A stretch of DNA of 64,000 nt, taken from Azotobacter salinestris (GTDB taxonomy: Bacteria > Pseudomonadota > Gammaproteobacteria > Pseudomonadales > Pseudomonadaceae). Made by a program: the position numbers and the translations under genes. Below, piece after piece: positions 28,474 to 39,638 of the stretch. Below the pieces are notes generated by a model. The model was not told the DNA's origin. It worked only from the letters and a program-made list of their open reading frames with translations, and did not search any database. The stretch covers positions 509,001-573,000 of the forward strand of contig NZ_CP045302.1 of NCBI RefSeq assembly GCF_009363155.1, written 5' to 3'. Position 1 is the first letter of the stretch; every line of letters begins with the position of its first letter.

Positions 28474-28632
28474 TTCGGCTGGCGGCATCCACCACCGATC
28501 GTCGTGGTCTGGAATTTGTCCGACCGCGAAGAGGCAGACCCGGGGCGAGTCTGACGCCGCCCCGGCGTCCGAACCGGGGGAAGCGGCTCCCGATGGGATA
28601 TGTCGTCAACCTACCAGTCAATGGAGGCCATC

Positions 28633-29406
28633 ATGGGCAAACTGAGCGGCAAGATCGCAATCGTCACCGGCTCGGACTCGGGCATCGGACAGGCCATGGC
28701 CGCCGCCTTCGCACGCGAGGGGGCGGATGTGGCGGTGACCTACCACACCGACAGCGCGGGCGCTCAGATCACCCTGGAACGGGTGCAGCAGGCAGGTCGT
28801 CGCGGCTTCGTGCGGCAACTCGACGTGACCGACGAAGGCAGCATCGCCACCCTCTTCGTCGCCGTGGAACAGGCACTGGGTGTTCCCGACATCCTGGTGA
28901 ACAACGCAGGCATCGGCATGACCGGAGCGGTGACGAAACTGAGCACCGAGGACTTCGACAAGGTGATCAAGACGGACCTCTACGGCCCCTTCTTCTGCTC
29001 GCGGGAGTTCATCCGGCGAAGACAGGCGGTCGGCGGCCAGGGCAAGATCCTGAACATCACCTCCGTGCACGACAGCATCCCGAGTCCGCACAACGTGGCC
29101 TACGGTGCGGCCAAGGGCGGCCTGCTGACGATGACCCGCAGCCTGGCCCTCGAGCTCGCGCCGCTGCGGATCAACGTGAACGCCATTGCTCCCGGCCTGA
29201 TCCGCACGCCGATGACCATGCAGCGCGTCGACGACCCGAAGAAACGCGAGGAAGAAATGCCGAACATCCCCTGGAATCGCCCGGGCCGCCCCGAGGAAGT
29301 CGCGGAACTGGCGGTCTATCTGGTCGGCCCCGACGCCGACTACGTCACCGGCCAGGACTTCGTGATTGACGGCGGCCTGGAGATGAACTGGGGTCAGGGG
29401 GCCTAG
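28633..29406 (+). CDS. Short-chain dehydrogenase/reductase (glucose 1-dehydrogenase-like)
   Basis: Classical SDR of 257 aa. The cofactor motif TGSDSGIG is at residues 12-19, the structural motif NNAG is present, and the catalytic Ser-Tyr-Lys set is seen in NITSVHDS and AYGAAKGG. The C-terminus is VTGQDFVIDGGLEMNWGQGA. The sequence is close to bacterial glucose 1-dehydrogenase / 3-oxoacyl-ACP reductase-like SDRs; the substrate cannot be assigned. The ATG at 28633 is preceded by GGAGG at 28623-28627, better than the in-frame ATG at 28621. It follows the DAHP synthase gene with a 159-bp gap. An IS3 remnant lies directly downstream. Confidence 0.9.
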   Translation: MGKLSGKIAIVTGSDSGIGQAMAAAFAREGADVAVTYHTDSAGAQITLERVQQAGRRGFVRQLDVTDEGSIATLFVAVEQALGVPDILVNNAGIGMTGAVTKLSTEDFDKVIKTDLYGPFFCSREFIRRRQAVGGQGKILNITSVHDSIPSPHNVAYGAAKGGLLTMTRSLALELAPLRINVNAIAPGLIRTPMTMQRVDDPKKREEEMPNIPWNRPGRPEEVAELAVYLVGPDADYVTGQDFVIDGGLEMNWGQGA

Positions 29407-29835
29407 AGTCTGTCAGCCAGTTCACTGTTTGATCGGCCTGAGCTGACAAGGCCTCGATGGCAATCGGCAGCATCAATCTGGCCCCGTCGCGACCAGCCCG
29501 TGCGCCGAATCAGCTCGAGCAGGTCATCCGGCAGCTCTTCGGGTTTCCTGATGAAAGCGTCGGCTACGGTCAGGCATTTGATCCTGATCCGCCATCCAGG
29601 GCCGGATGCATCAAGGACGAAATCCATCGACCACACCTGGCTCTGCGGTTGGCAGCCCCAGGCGCTCGCGGTCGGCCGCCATACCGTGCCCCCGGACGAC
29701 ACTCCACCATCATCCCGGCGGCGCGGTGCCGGCGATGGATGCGCTTGTCATTGACCTGCACACCGGCACGCCGCAGCATAATGTGCCAGCGGCAAGATAG
29801 CCAAAGAGTCGGCCACTGTGTCGACTCGGCCAGTT
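29403..29835 (-). pseudogene. Decayed IS3-family OrfB transposase fragment
   Basis: On the minus strand, two frames carry pieces of an IS3-type integrase domain. LRRAGVQVNDKRIHRRHR is the region ahead of the catalytic domain, and in another phase QVWSMDFVLDAS holds the first catalytic aspartate, followed by IKCLTVADAFIRKPEE. Frameshifts near 29700 and 29795 separate them, and the C-terminal catalytic part is missing. It abuts the SDR stop codon. No terminal repeats were recognised. Confidence 0.65.
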
Positions 29836-30229
29836 GGTCTTGCAGGTTTTGGCGTTCTGCCCCCGGGGTGCGGGGCTGATAGCGCAGTACGCCAGCTTCC
29901 CCTGCTTGAGGAAATCGAGAATCCGCTCCCCCGATAAAAGGCTTTTCTCACTGCGCCTTCTGCTCGGAAAAGAAACCCTCCCAAGTTCAAGGCGATACTG
30001 AAATCGGGGAGCAGGCCAAAGCGGGTCGAACAACACTCCCACACGCACATGGTCGAGTGCCTGTTCAACAAGCGGAAGCATTCCCGGCAGATCAGTATCG
30101 TGTGCTAGAAGCCAGCCACTCCAAGGAAATGCTGGCCTCTGCCATGGCTATGCTGATACATCTGCAGAACCTGAACCTGAACATCCCGACAAGCAAGTTT
30201 TTCCAATGCCGACTTTGTTACAGAAAGCC
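29836..30229. other. Probable mobile-element debris
   Basis: No intact gene. On the plus strand the segment around 30050 reads HMVECLFNKRKHSRQIS, which resembles the (V/I)E-x-x-F-x-x-x-K motif near the C-terminus of IS5/IS4-type transposases. Stops and frame changes surround it. Identification is tentative. Confidence 0.3.
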
Positions 30230-30231
30230 TA

Positions 30232-31414
30232 GTGTGGTGAATCACAACTACTCAGGATAAGACTTGTCTACCGCGGAGCTGACAGAGTTTTTTCGGAGGG
30301 CATGCGATGAAAACAGGCCGCCCAGCCGTTCGGATCGAACTGACCGAACACGAGCATGCCGAACTCACCCGCCGCCGAGCCAGGCACAAGGGGCCTGCCG
30401 ATATGCAGCTGCGCGCCGAGATCATTCTGTCCTGCGCTCGAGGCGAGTCCGGCTCTTCCATTGCTCGACGGCTCGGCATTACGGCGCAAACCGTTTCGAG
30501 GTGGCGCCTTCGCTTCGCCCGTTTGGGCCTGCAAGGCCTCAATGACGAGCCGCGCTCAGGCCGCCCACGCAGCATCAGTGATGAAAAGGTCCAGGAAGTG
30601 GTCGACCGGGTGCGGCAGACCAGGCCCGACGATGCCAGTCATTGGAGCTCGCGCCGGATGAGCAAGGCCACCCATATTTCACCGGCGAGCGTACAGCGTA
30701 TCTGGCGAGCCTTCGGGCTCAAGCCTCACCTGGAGCACACCTTCAAGCTGTCCACCGATCCCGCCTTTGTCGACAAGGTGCAGGATATCGTAGGGCTCTA
30801 CCTGAATCCGCCGGATAAGGCGCTGGTACTGTGCGTCGATGAGAAAAGCCAGATCCAGGCGCTCAATCGAACACAGCCGGGGCTGCCGCTGGAGCCTGGG
30901 TATCCGGCGACCCGTACCCATGATTATCAGCGCCATGGCACGACGTCCTTGTTTGCCGCCCTGGATGTGGCCACCGGCGAGGTGATCGGACGTCTCAAGC
31001 GCCGTCACCGCAGCGCAGAATTCCTGGAGTTTCTCAGGGCCATCGAGGAAACGGTCGAGAGCGACAAGGCCATACACCTGATCATGGATAACTATGCCGT
31101 GCACAAGACCGACAAGGTGCGTGCCTGGCTTGTCGCACACCCGCGTCATCATGTGCATTTCACCCCGACGTCTGCGTCATGGCTGAATCTGGTGGAGCGC
31201 TTTTTCTCGATGCTCACCCAGAAGTGGATAAAGCGCCAGGCCCATACCCGCGTGAAGGATCTCGAGCAGTCCATCGAGTATTACCTGGCGACCTACAACC
31301 AGAATCCAAGGCCCTTCCGCTGGAGTAAGGGAGCAGGTGAAATCCTGGCCTCTGTCGGCAGGGCTGCTCGAGCCTTGCAAAGAAATAATGAAGCGAACTT
31401 GTGATTCACCACAC
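30232..31414 (+). mobile_element. IS630-family element A, copy 2 (1183 bp)
   Basis: Same ends and length as the copy at 17447. Flanking TA at 30230-30231 and 31415-31416; the latter TA is also the left target of copy 3, so the two elements stand head-to-tail with two bases between them. Confidence 0.95.
30307..31404 (+). CDS. IS630-A transposase, copy 2
   Basis: 365 aa, intact, with the same DDE motifs as copy 1. It differs from copy 1 at a few residues (for example RHHVHF, THTRVKD and RWSKGAG), so it is a slightly diverged copy and not a recent duplicate of its neighbour. Confidence 0.95.
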   Translation: MKTGRPAVRIELTEHEHAELTRRRARHKGPADMQLRAEIILSCARGESGSSIARRLGITAQTVSRWRLRFARLGLQGLNDEPRSGRPRSISDEKVQEVVDRVRQTRPDDASHWSSRRMSKATHISPASVQRIWRAFGLKPHLEHTFKLSTDPAFVDKVQDIVGLYLNPPDKALVLCVDEKSQIQALNRTQPGLPLEPGYPATRTHDYQRHGTTSLFAALDVATGEVIGRLKRRHRSAEFLEFLRAIEETVESDKAIHLIMDNYAVHKTDKVRAWLVAHPRHHVHFTPTSASWLNLVERFFSMLTQKWIKRQAHTRVKDLEQSIEYYLATYNQNPRPFRWSKGAGEILASVGRAARALQRNNEANL

Positions 31415-31416
31415 TA

Positions 31417-32599
31417 GTGTGGTGAATCACAACTACTCAGGATAAGACTTGTCTACCGCGGAGCTGGCAGAGTTTTTTCGGAGGGCATGCGATGAAAACA
31501 GGCCGCCCAGCCGTTCGGATCGAACTGACCGAACAAGAGCATGCCGAACTCACCCGCCGCCGAGCCAGGCACAACGGGCCTGCCGATATGCAGCTGCGCG
31601 CCGAGATCATTCTGTCCTGCGCTCGAGGCGAGTCCGGCTCTTCCATTGCTCGACGGCTCGGCATTACGGCGCAAACCGTTTCGAGGTGGCGCCTTCGCTT
31701 CGCCCGTTTGGGCCTGCAAGGCCTCAATGACGAGCCGCGCTCAGGCCGCCCACGCAGCATCAGTGATGAAAAGGTCCAGGAAGTGGTCGACCGGGTGCGG
31801 CAGACCCGGCCCGACGATGCCAGCCATTGGAGCTCGCGCCGGATGAGCAAGGCCACCCATATTTCACCGGCGAGCGTACAGCGTATCTGGCGAGCCTTCG
31901 GGCTCAAGCCTCACCTGGAGCACACCTTCAAGCTGTCCACCGATCCTGCCTTTGTCGACAAGGTGCAGGATATCGTAGGGCTCTACCTGAATCCGCCGGA
32001 TAAAGCGCTGGTACTGTGCGTCGATGAGAAAAGCCAGATCCAGGCGCTCAATCGAACACAGCCGGGGCTGCCGCTGGAGCCTGGGTATCCGGCGACCCGT
32101 ACCCATGATTATCAGCGCCATGGCACGACGTCCTTGTTTGCCGCCCTGGATGTGGCCACCGGCGAGGTGATCGGACGTCTCAAGCGCCGTCACCGCAGCG
32201 CAGAATTCCTGGAGTTTCTCAGGGCCATCGAGGAAACGGTCGAGAGCGACAAGGCCATACACCTGATCATGGATAACTATGCCGTGCACAAGACCGACAA
32301 GGTGCGTGCCTGGCTTGTCGCACACCCGCGTTATCACGTGCATTTCACCCCGACGTCTGCGTCATGGCTGAATCTGGTGGAGCGCTTTTTCTCGATGCTC
32401 ACCCAGAAGTGGATAAAGCGCCAGGCCCATACCAGCGTGAAGGATCTCGAGCAGTCCATCGAGTATTACCTGGCGACCTACAACCAGAATCCAAGGCCCT
32501 TCCGCTGGCGTAAGGGAGCAGGTGAAATCCTGGCCTCTGTCGGCAGGGCTGCTCGAGCCTTGCAAAGAAATAATGAAGCGAACTTGTGATTCACCACAC
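31417..32599 (+). mobile_element. IS630-family element A, copy 3 (1183 bp)
   Basis: Third copy, separated from copy 2 by a single TA and followed by TA at 32600-32601. Its right boundary is about 108 bp upstream of the ATG of the broken hybrid kinase gene, so the tandem pair sits in that gene's promoter region. Confidence 0.95.
31492..32589 (+). CDS. IS630-A transposase, copy 3
   Basis: 365 aa, intact. Residue differences from copies 1 and 2 include EQEHAEL and RHNGPAD near the N-terminus. The catalytic motifs [18 protein letters not shown] and LNLVERFF are unchanged. Confidence 0.95.
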   Translation: MKTGRPAVRIELTEQEHAELTRRRARHNGPADMQLRAEIILSCARGESGSSIARRLGITAQTVSRWRLRFARLGLQGLNDEPRSGRPRSISDEKVQEVVDRVRQTRPDDASHWSSRRMSKATHISPASVQRIWRAFGLKPHLEHTFKLSTDPAFVDKVQDIVGLYLNPPDKALVLCVDEKSQIQALNRTQPGLPLEPGYPATRTHDYQRHGTTSLFAALDVATGEVIGRLKRRHRSAEFLEFLRAIEETVESDKAIHLIMDNYAVHKTDKVRAWLVAHPRYHVHFTPTSASWLNLVERFFSMLTQKWIKRQAHTSVKDLEQSIEYYLATYNQNPRPFRWRKGAGEILASVGRAARALQRNNEANL

Positions 32600-32890
32600 T
32601 AGACGCACGAATAAAAAAGTTGCCAAGGAAAGATGAGCACACAATCTCCAGACTAGTTGGAAAGCTTGCAGGCAGGTGGCTTCGCACATGAGAAGTTGGA
32701 TGTGTACATGAAGAAAAGGCTCAAGCTTTCCAGGGCAGGCAGCTGGGCGGGCTATACCCTGCTTATCGGTTTACTGTGCAGTTTTCTGGTCTGCTGGCAA
32801 CTGGTGCGCAGCAACGATAAACGAGCTCTGGAAGCAGTCGAGAGGACGGCCAATCAGATAGCGGATGTGATAGTTGGACACCTGCACTTA

Positions 32891-33990
32891 CTAGCCTTTT
32901 TTAAAGTAATGTCATGCTGCTGCATATCGGCAGTCCGGGTGGCGAAAAAACGACTTCACCAACTCCGGTAACTTCTGGATTCTGCGCAGCGCACCCAGTG
33001 CCAACCTCTTCATCTCTTCCCGATTCTGCACAAGACGCCTGGACACACTGCGCTTGACGTGCCCCCAGACCTGCTCGTCCGGGTTCAACTGCGGCGAGTA
33101 CGGCGGCAGATAGAAGAGTTTCAGGCGCCCCGCCTGTTCTTCGACGAACGCCCTGACCAGCCGGGCCTTGTGCACCGGATGGCCATCGACGATCACGAAG
33201 ACCGGCTGCTCGGCACCGATCAGCAGGCGCTTGAGAAACTCGCGGAACACGCTGGCCGTCACCGTCCCGTCGTGCAGCATGAAGCGGAACTCGCCGCGCG
33301 TCCCGACCGCCGACAGCAGGTTCACCGAGAAGCGTCGGCCGGTCACCTCGACCACCGGCGTTTCCCCCTGCGGTGCCCAGGTCGTGCCGGCATGGTAGTC
33401 GGAGCGCAGGCCCGACTCGTCCGCGAAGTAGATCCTTGCCCCCGCTGCACGGGCCTCGGCCCGAATCGCCGGCCAGGTCTCGTTTTCCCACTGGCGCACC
33501 AGCGCCGCATCCTGCTGCCAGGCGCGATGCAAGGGTTTCTGCGCGGTGAAGCCGAGCAGCTTCATGATCCGGCTCACGGCGGACAGCGACAGCGTCTTGC
33601 CGAACTGGCGGCGGATCAATTCGGCGATCAGCGACAAGGTCCACAGGCCGAACTCGAAACGGTATTGCAGCGGCGAGTGGTCCCGAACGGCCTGTGCCAG
33701 CCAGCGCATTTCCTCGGCACTGATCCTGGGGGGACGTCCGGGAACCGGCTTGGCGAGCAGGGCGTTCTGTCCGCCATTGGCGAAGTCGGACAGCCAGCGA
33801 AAGACGCTGCGGATATTGACGCCGAAAGCGGCCGCCACGCTTTGGACGGTCTGCCCTTCGCGAACGGCCTTGATCACCTGCTGACGCATGACCTGAAGGG
33901 AATGGTGGTCGATTGCTCGACCGTCGGAGTTTCGTTTGCATTTCATCGGAGTATTATCCCTCAATATGACAATACTTTCGATAAAATTAG
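32891..33990 (-). mobile_element. IS630-family element B, copy 1 (1100 bp)
   Basis: Complete element within the CHASE domain of the hybrid kinase. Ends begin CTAG/CTAA and share AAAGTAWTGTCAT about 15 bases in. Flanking TA at 32889-32890 and 33991-33992. It is oriented against the kinase gene. Confidence 0.92.
32912..33946 (-). CDS. IS630-B transposase, copy 1
   Basis: 344 aa IS630-family transposase unrelated in detail to element A. The N-terminal HTH is QSVAAAFGVNIRSVFRWLSD. The catalytic Asp-Asp-Glu set lies in IYFADESGLRSD, VFVIVDGHPVHK and YSPQLNPDEQVWGHVK. The start ATG is at 33944-33946; a longer frame upstream reads into the kinase gene and is not meaningful. It is intact. Confidence 0.93.
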   Translation of the reverse strand: MKCKRNSDGRAIDHHSLQVMRQQVIKAVREGQTVQSVAAAFGVNIRSVFRWLSDFANGGQNALLAKPVPGRPPRISAEEMRWLAQAVRDHSPLQYRFEFGLWTLSLIAELIRRQFGKTLSLSAVSRIMKLLGFTAQKPLHRAWQQDAALVRQWENETWPAIRAEARAAGARIYFADESGLRSDYHAGTTWAPQGETPVVEVTGRRFSVNLLSAVGTRGEFRFMLHDGTVTASVFREFLKRLLIGAEQPVFVIVDGHPVHKARLVRAFVEEQAGRLKLFYLPPYSPQLNPDEQVWGHVKRSVSRRLVQNREEMKRLALGALRRIQKLPELVKSFFRHPDCRYAAA

Positions 33991-36144
33991 TATACCAATA
34001 TGGACTTCGCGGTGCCAGCGGTGCGGTCATCACCGCTGGCGGGACACCCAGCCGCGAGCAGTTTCTGCGTTATAGCCAGACCCGCGATCTCGATAAGGAG
34101 TTTCCCGGTGCACGCGGCTTTGGTTTCATTCGCCGGATAGCGAAGGCCGACGAAGCGCACTTTCTGGAACAGGCCCGGGCCGACGGCAAGGCCGATTTTT
34201 CCATACGCCAGCTTGCCTCCCATGCCGGCGATCGCTACGTGATCCAATATATCGAGCCCGTCGAGCACAATGCCTCTGCGATAGGACTGGATATCGCTTC
34301 GGAAAGCAATCGGCGCGAGGCAGCCGAAGCAGCCATGCGCTCAGGCGAGGTACGCCTGACTGGCCCCATCACCCTGGTCCAAGCCAGCAGCAAGCCCCAG
34401 CAGTCGTTTCTGATTCTGATGCCGATCTACCGGACGATACGCACGCCAGGCACTGTCGAAGCGCGCGAGGCGGCTCTGCTCGGCTGGAGCTACGCGCCGC
34501 TACTGATGTCGGATGTCCTGGCCACCCTGCCTCTCGATAAGACTCAATTCCACCTGCGCCTGTTCGACGTTACCGACGCAGAAAAGATTGAGCATTTCTA
34601 CGACTCCAACGGTGATCGGTTGCCCGAACTCTTCACGAAGCGCTTACAACGCGAGTTGTTTGGTCGGCGTTGGCAGATGGAGCTCTCAGTGCATCCACTG
34701 TTCATACAGAGACTGCACCTGCCGTCGCCTGCTCTGGCTGCGCTGCTCGGTGTGCTGATCAGCCTGCTGGCAGCGGGACTGGCCGGCCTGTTGGGTATCA
34801 ACCGTGAGCGCCGGCAGATGTTTCTGGCCGAACAGGCTCGGCTGGCAGCCATTGTCGAAAGTTCGGCTGATGCCATTATCGGTATAAGCCTGGAGGGAAT
34901 GATCACGAGTTGGAATCAGGGCGCCAGGCAACTGTTCGGCTACGCTGCGAACGAGGCTCTGGGGCAACGCTTCAACGACCTGGTGAAACCTGTGCTACTA
35001 CAGGTCGAAGAGGAAAATATCCTGGCGCGCATTCGCCGGGGAGAGCAGATAAGATCTTTCGAAACCCGCTACCGTTGTCGTGACGGCCATCCAATCGATG
35101 TATCCGTCACTATTTCCCCTATCCGAGCAAACGACCAACTGGTAACAGGTGCATCGGAGACCATACGGGACATTTCCGCCCAGAAAGCTGCCGAGGCCCG
35201 GATCCTCGAACTTAACTCCACCCTGGAAGTTCAGGTGGCACAACGCACAGCCGAATTGCACCAGCTCAACTTGCTCTTGAACTCTGTGCTGCAATCCGCC
35301 TCCGAAGTTTCCATCATCGCTACCGACGAGCTCGGAGTGATCCGTGTATTCAACCACGGCGCCGAGCGCCTGCTGGGTTACCGTGCCGACGAGATGGTGG
35401 GACGATGCAGCCCCATGCGAATTCACGACAAAGGCGAAGTGGATGCCCGTGCTGCGGAGCTGACCGAACAATTCGGCAAGCCCATAGAGGGTTTTCGGGC
35501 TTTCGTGCACAAGGCAGAAATCGAGGGAGCGGAAACACGCGAATGGACATATGTACGCAAAGACGGCACGCGTTTTCCGATCAGCCTGGTAATCACAGCC
35601 ATACGCGATGAGGATGGTCGAACCAGCGGCTACCTCGGTATTGCGGTGGATATTACCGAACGCAAGGCTGCAGAGCAGAGGCTGGCCACCAGTCTGGCAA
35701 CCACGCAGGCAATACTCGACACGGCGATCAGCCCCATTATCACCATCGATGCCCATGGCATAGTCCGCTCGTTCAATCCTGCCGGCGAACGGACATTCGG
35801 CTACCGTCCGGAAGAAGTGATCGGACAAAATGTCAAGATGTTCATGCCTGAACCATATCACGGCCGATACGATACCTACATGGAGCGTTATCGGCATAAA
35901 GAAAGTCGGCGAGTGATCGGGAAAGCCCTGGAGGCCCTTGGGCAACGCAAGGATGGTTCGGTGTTTCCCATGCAGCTCTATATCGGCGTCATGCAGGCTG
36001 CCGGCGAACTCATGTTTGTCGGTATCGTGATCGATATTACCGAGCAGCAACGGCAACAACGCGAGCTGATGGCAGCACGCGACCAGTTGCTGATGGCCTC
36101 CGAAGTAGCCGAACTGGGCATCTGGACCTGGACCCTTGCCGATA

Positions 36145-37244
36145 CTAAGCCTATCGAAAGTATTGTCATATTGAGAGACAATACCCCCATGAAATGCAAA
36201 CGAAACTCCGATGGTCGGGCAATCGACCACCACTCCCTCCAGGTCATGCGCCAACAGGCGATCAAGGCCGTTCGCGAAGGGCAGACCGTCCAAAGCGTGG
36301 CGGCCGCCTTCGGCGTCAATATCCGCAGCGTCTTTCGCTGGCTGTCCGACTTTGCCAATGGCGGACAGAACGCCCTGCTCGCCAAGCCGGTTCCCGGACG
36401 TCCCCCCAGGATCGGTGCCGAGGAAATGCGCTGGCTGGCACAGGCCGTTCGGGATCACTCGCCGCTGCAATACCGCTTCGAATTCGGCCTGTGGACCCTG
36501 TCGCTGATTGCCGAACTGATCCGCCGCCAGTTCGGCAAGACGCTGTCACTGTCCGCCGTGAGCCGAGTCATGAAGCTGCTCGGCTTCACCGCGCAAAAAC
36601 CCTTGTATCGCGCCTGGCAGCAGGATGCGGCGTTGGTGCGCCAGTGGGAAAACGAGACCTACCCGGCGATTCGGGCCGAGGCCCGTGCAGCGGGGGCAAG
36701 GATCTACTTCGCGGACGAGTCGGGCCTGCGCTCCGACTACCATGCCGGCACGACCTGGGCACCGCAGGGGGAAACGCCGGTGGTCGAGGTGACCGGCCGA
36801 CGCTTCTCGGTGAACATGCTGTCGGCGGTCGGGACGCGCGGCGAGTTCCGCTTCATGCTGCACGACGGGACGGTGACGGCCAGCGTGTTCCGCGAGTTTC
36901 TCAAGCGCCTGCTGATCGGTGCCGAGCAGCCGGTCTTCGTGATCATCGATGGCCATCCGGTGCACAAGGCCCGGCTGGTCAGGGCGTTCGTCGAAGAACA
37001 AGCGGGGCGCCTGAAACTCTTCTATCTGCCGCCGTACTCGCCACAGCTGAACCCGGACGAGCAGGTCTGGGGGCACGTCAAGCGCAGTGTGTCCAGGCGT
37101 CTTGTGCAGAACCGGGAGGAGATGAAGAAGTTGGCCCTGGGCGCGCTGCGCAGAATCCAGAAGTTGCCGGAGTTGGTGAAATCGTTTTTCCGCCACCCGG
37201 ACTGCCGATATACAGCAGTATGACATTACTTTTTAAAAGATTAG
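36145..37244 (+). mobile_element. IS630-family element B, copy 2 (1100 bp)
   Basis: Second copy, same length, inserted in the fourth PAS domain of the kinase in the same orientation as the gene. Flanking TA at 36143-36144 and 37245-37246. Precise removal joins GAT-AAC-TCA, continuing the PAS sequence as [16 protein letters not shown]. Confidence 0.93.
36189..37223 (+). CDS. IS630-B transposase, copy 2
   Basis: 344 aa, intact, with about ten residue differences from copy 1 (for example QQAIKAV for QQVIKAV, ENETYPA for ENETWPA, and RYTAV at the end). The same three catalytic motifs are present. The frame is open upstream without a stop into the kinase PAS segment, so ribosomes translating the kinase fragment would read straight into the transposase. 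Confidence 0.93.
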   Translation: MKCKRNSDGRAIDHHSLQVMRQQAIKAVREGQTVQSVAAAFGVNIRSVFRWLSDFANGGQNALLAKPVPGRPPRIGAEEMRWLAQAVRDHSPLQYRFEFGLWTLSLIAELIRRQFGKTLSLSAVSRVMKLLGFTAQKPLYRAWQQDAALVRQWENETYPAIRAEARAAGARIYFADESGLRSDYHAGTTWAPQGETPVVEVTGRRFSVNMLSAVGTRGEFRFMLHDGTVTASVFREFLKRLLIGAEQPVFVIIDGHPVHKARLVRAFVEEQAGRLKLFYLPPYSPQLNPDEQVWGHVKRSVSRRLVQNREEMKKLALGALRRIQKLPELVKSFFRHPDCRYTAV

Positions 37245-39638
37245 TAACTCACTGCAGTGGAATGAGCGTCTATTCGAACTATATGCCCAACCTCCGGCAC
37301 TACAAAAAAGCGGCGTCAGCTACGAGCATTGGCGTTCCCGCGTACATCCCGACGATATCGAAAGTGCCGAAATCGCCCTCCGAGCCCTGATCGAAGGCTA
37401 CGGCCATTACAACGTTACTTATCGCCTCCTCCATCCCAACGGCAAGATACGTTTCATCCAAGCCGCGGCCCAGGTCGAGCGTGATGGATCGGGCCGGGCT
37501 TTACGCGTCATCGGGATCAATCGTGACATCACCCTCCAGCATGAGCTCGAGGCCAGTCTGCTTCGGGCCAAGGAGCAGGCGCTCGCGGCCAGCGCGGCCA
37601 AGTCGTCGTTCCTGGCCAACATGAGCCATGAAATTCGCACGCCCTTGAATGCGGTATTGGGCATGTTGCAATTGCTTCGGCGAACCGGACTGAATTCGCG
37701 TCAGTATGAGTATGCGAGCAAGGCGCAATCAGCCGCCAAGTCACTGCTCGGCCCGCTCAACGAGGTGCTCGACTATTCCAAGATCGAAGCCGGCAAGTTG
37801 CAACTCGATCCGCATCCCTTCGCGCTCGAGACATTGATGCGCGACCTGACCGTTGTATTGTCCGGGAACCAGGGACAGAACAATGTCGAAGTGCTGTACG
37901 ACCTCGACCCATCGCTGCCGACCGAGCTGATCGGCGACAGCCTGCGCCTCCAGCAGGTGCTGATCAATCTGGCCGGCAATGCCCTGAAATTCACTCTGGA
38001 AGGCATGGTAGTGGTCAGCATTGCCATGCTGGAACGCCCCCAGGACAGCGTTCGCCTGCGTATTGCTGTCAGCGACACTGGCATCGGCATCAGCACCGAG
38101 CAACTTGAGCATATCTTCGAGGGGTTCACCCAGGCAGAGGCCTCCACGACTCGCCGATTCGGTGGCACCGGCCTGGGGCTGGTCATCTGCCAGCGCCTGA
38201 TTCGGATGATGGGGGGAGAACTGCAGGTATGGAGCGAACCAGGCAAAGGCAGCCGCTTCTGGTTCGATGTTGGTTTCGCTGTGCCGAAAACCTCTTCCAC
38301 GAAAGTCCTCTGCCCGGCCAGCGACCACCCTGCCCATGTCCTGGTGGTCGCCGATACCCCCCTGGCCGGCGAGCTTGCGGTACGCACTGCACGTGCCCTG
38401 AACTGGCAGGCCGAGTATGCCGGCAATGACAGCCTGGCGGTCGAGCTGGTAAATGCGGCACGACAGCGTGGCGAGCCCTATGATGCTGTGTTGATGGACT
38501 GGCGCATGCAGGGTATGGATGGGCTCAGCGCGACGCGGACGATCCGGCAGCGGGCAGGGGAAATTCGCGTACCAACGGTGCTCATGGTCACTGCATACGA
38601 TCGGGAGGTACTTGACGACGTGCAAAAACATGACGCACCGCCGTTTAGCGACCTCCTCACCAAGCCCTTCACTCCGCGACAGTTGGTGGATGCCGTACAG
38701 CACGCACTCAGGGGCGGCCCACCGAGATCATTCGAGTCGTTACCGCAGCCGGCTCGCACACAACGCCTGACTGGCATACGTCTGCTGCTGGTGGAGGATA
38801 ACGAGCTCAACCGCCAGGTGGCTGCCGAACTTCTTGTCGGCGAAGGCGCAGAAGTAGAACTGGCAGAAGATGGGATACAAGGGGTCGCTCGGGTCATGAC
38901 AGCCGATCCTCCTTACGATCTGGTCATCATGGACATGCAGATGCCGGGTATCGATGGTCGTGAAGCGACCCGGCGCATTCGTGAAGATGACCGCTTCAAG
39001 ACATTGCCGATCCTGGCGATGACGGCAAATGTATCGGGTGCCGATCAGGACGCCTGCCTGGCAGCCGGCATGAATGGTCATGTGGGCAAACCGATCAACC
39101 TGGAAAAGCTGGTGGAGGCAGTCCTGACCCTGACTGGGCACGGAGCCGTCACACCGCTATGGCACCCCGAACCCGGCGGTACGACCGAGATTGAATCCGT
39201 CGATTCGTTCCTGGGCCGCTTCGGTGACGATATCGATCTATTTCGCAGCGTACTAAGCATTTTTCGTCCGCAAATGAGCAAGACGTTGAACATGCTCGAG
39301 ACATGTATCCAGGAAAGGGATGTCGAGGGTACTGCTGCCATACTGCATACCATCAAAGGCTCTGCCGGTACCCTTGGGGCCAGCATGCTGTCTGCCCGGG
39401 CCGGCGAACTCGAGGCCCAGCTCAAGGAAGCTGATGCCCAAGCGGCAGCCGATCTTCTTGAGCAGCCGATCCTGGATGAACTGAAGCGCCTCATGACGAG
39501 AAGTGCCGATCAGATCGAGGCTGCGATCGGAGCCATACAGCCTCACATGGCGCACGGAGAGGAAGGAGGCAAAAAAGCCAGCGATAGCGATTGAAAGCAT
39601 CGCCCCATTATACGTCTGAACAGCCAAGGAGCGCTTAA

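Larger units (their letters stand above)
32708..39594 (+). pseudogene. Hybrid sensor histidine kinase (CHASE-PAS4-HisKA-HATPase-REC-REC-HPt), split by two IS copies
   Basis: Three segments, 32708-32890, 33993-36144 and 37247-39594, join without loss of frame into about 1560 codons when the two 1100-bp IS630-like elements and one TA each are removed. The joined protein has a transmembrane helix (about 12-33), a periplasmic CHASE domain containing YQYGLRGASGA, a second helix (about 307-330), four PAS domains to about 870, and HisKA with phospho-acceptor H906 in MSHEIRTP. The HATPase domain has [10 protein letters not shown] and GGTGLGL. Two receiver domains follow (D1196 in [11 protein letters not shown]1341 in [10 protein letters not shown]), then a C-terminal HPt with H1479 in LHTIKGSAG. 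The first IS breaks the CHASE domain and the second the fourth PAS. As it stands, no transmembrane sensor can be made; the part after 37247 might still be translated as a soluble kinase-phosphorelay fragment. Confidence 0.9.
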
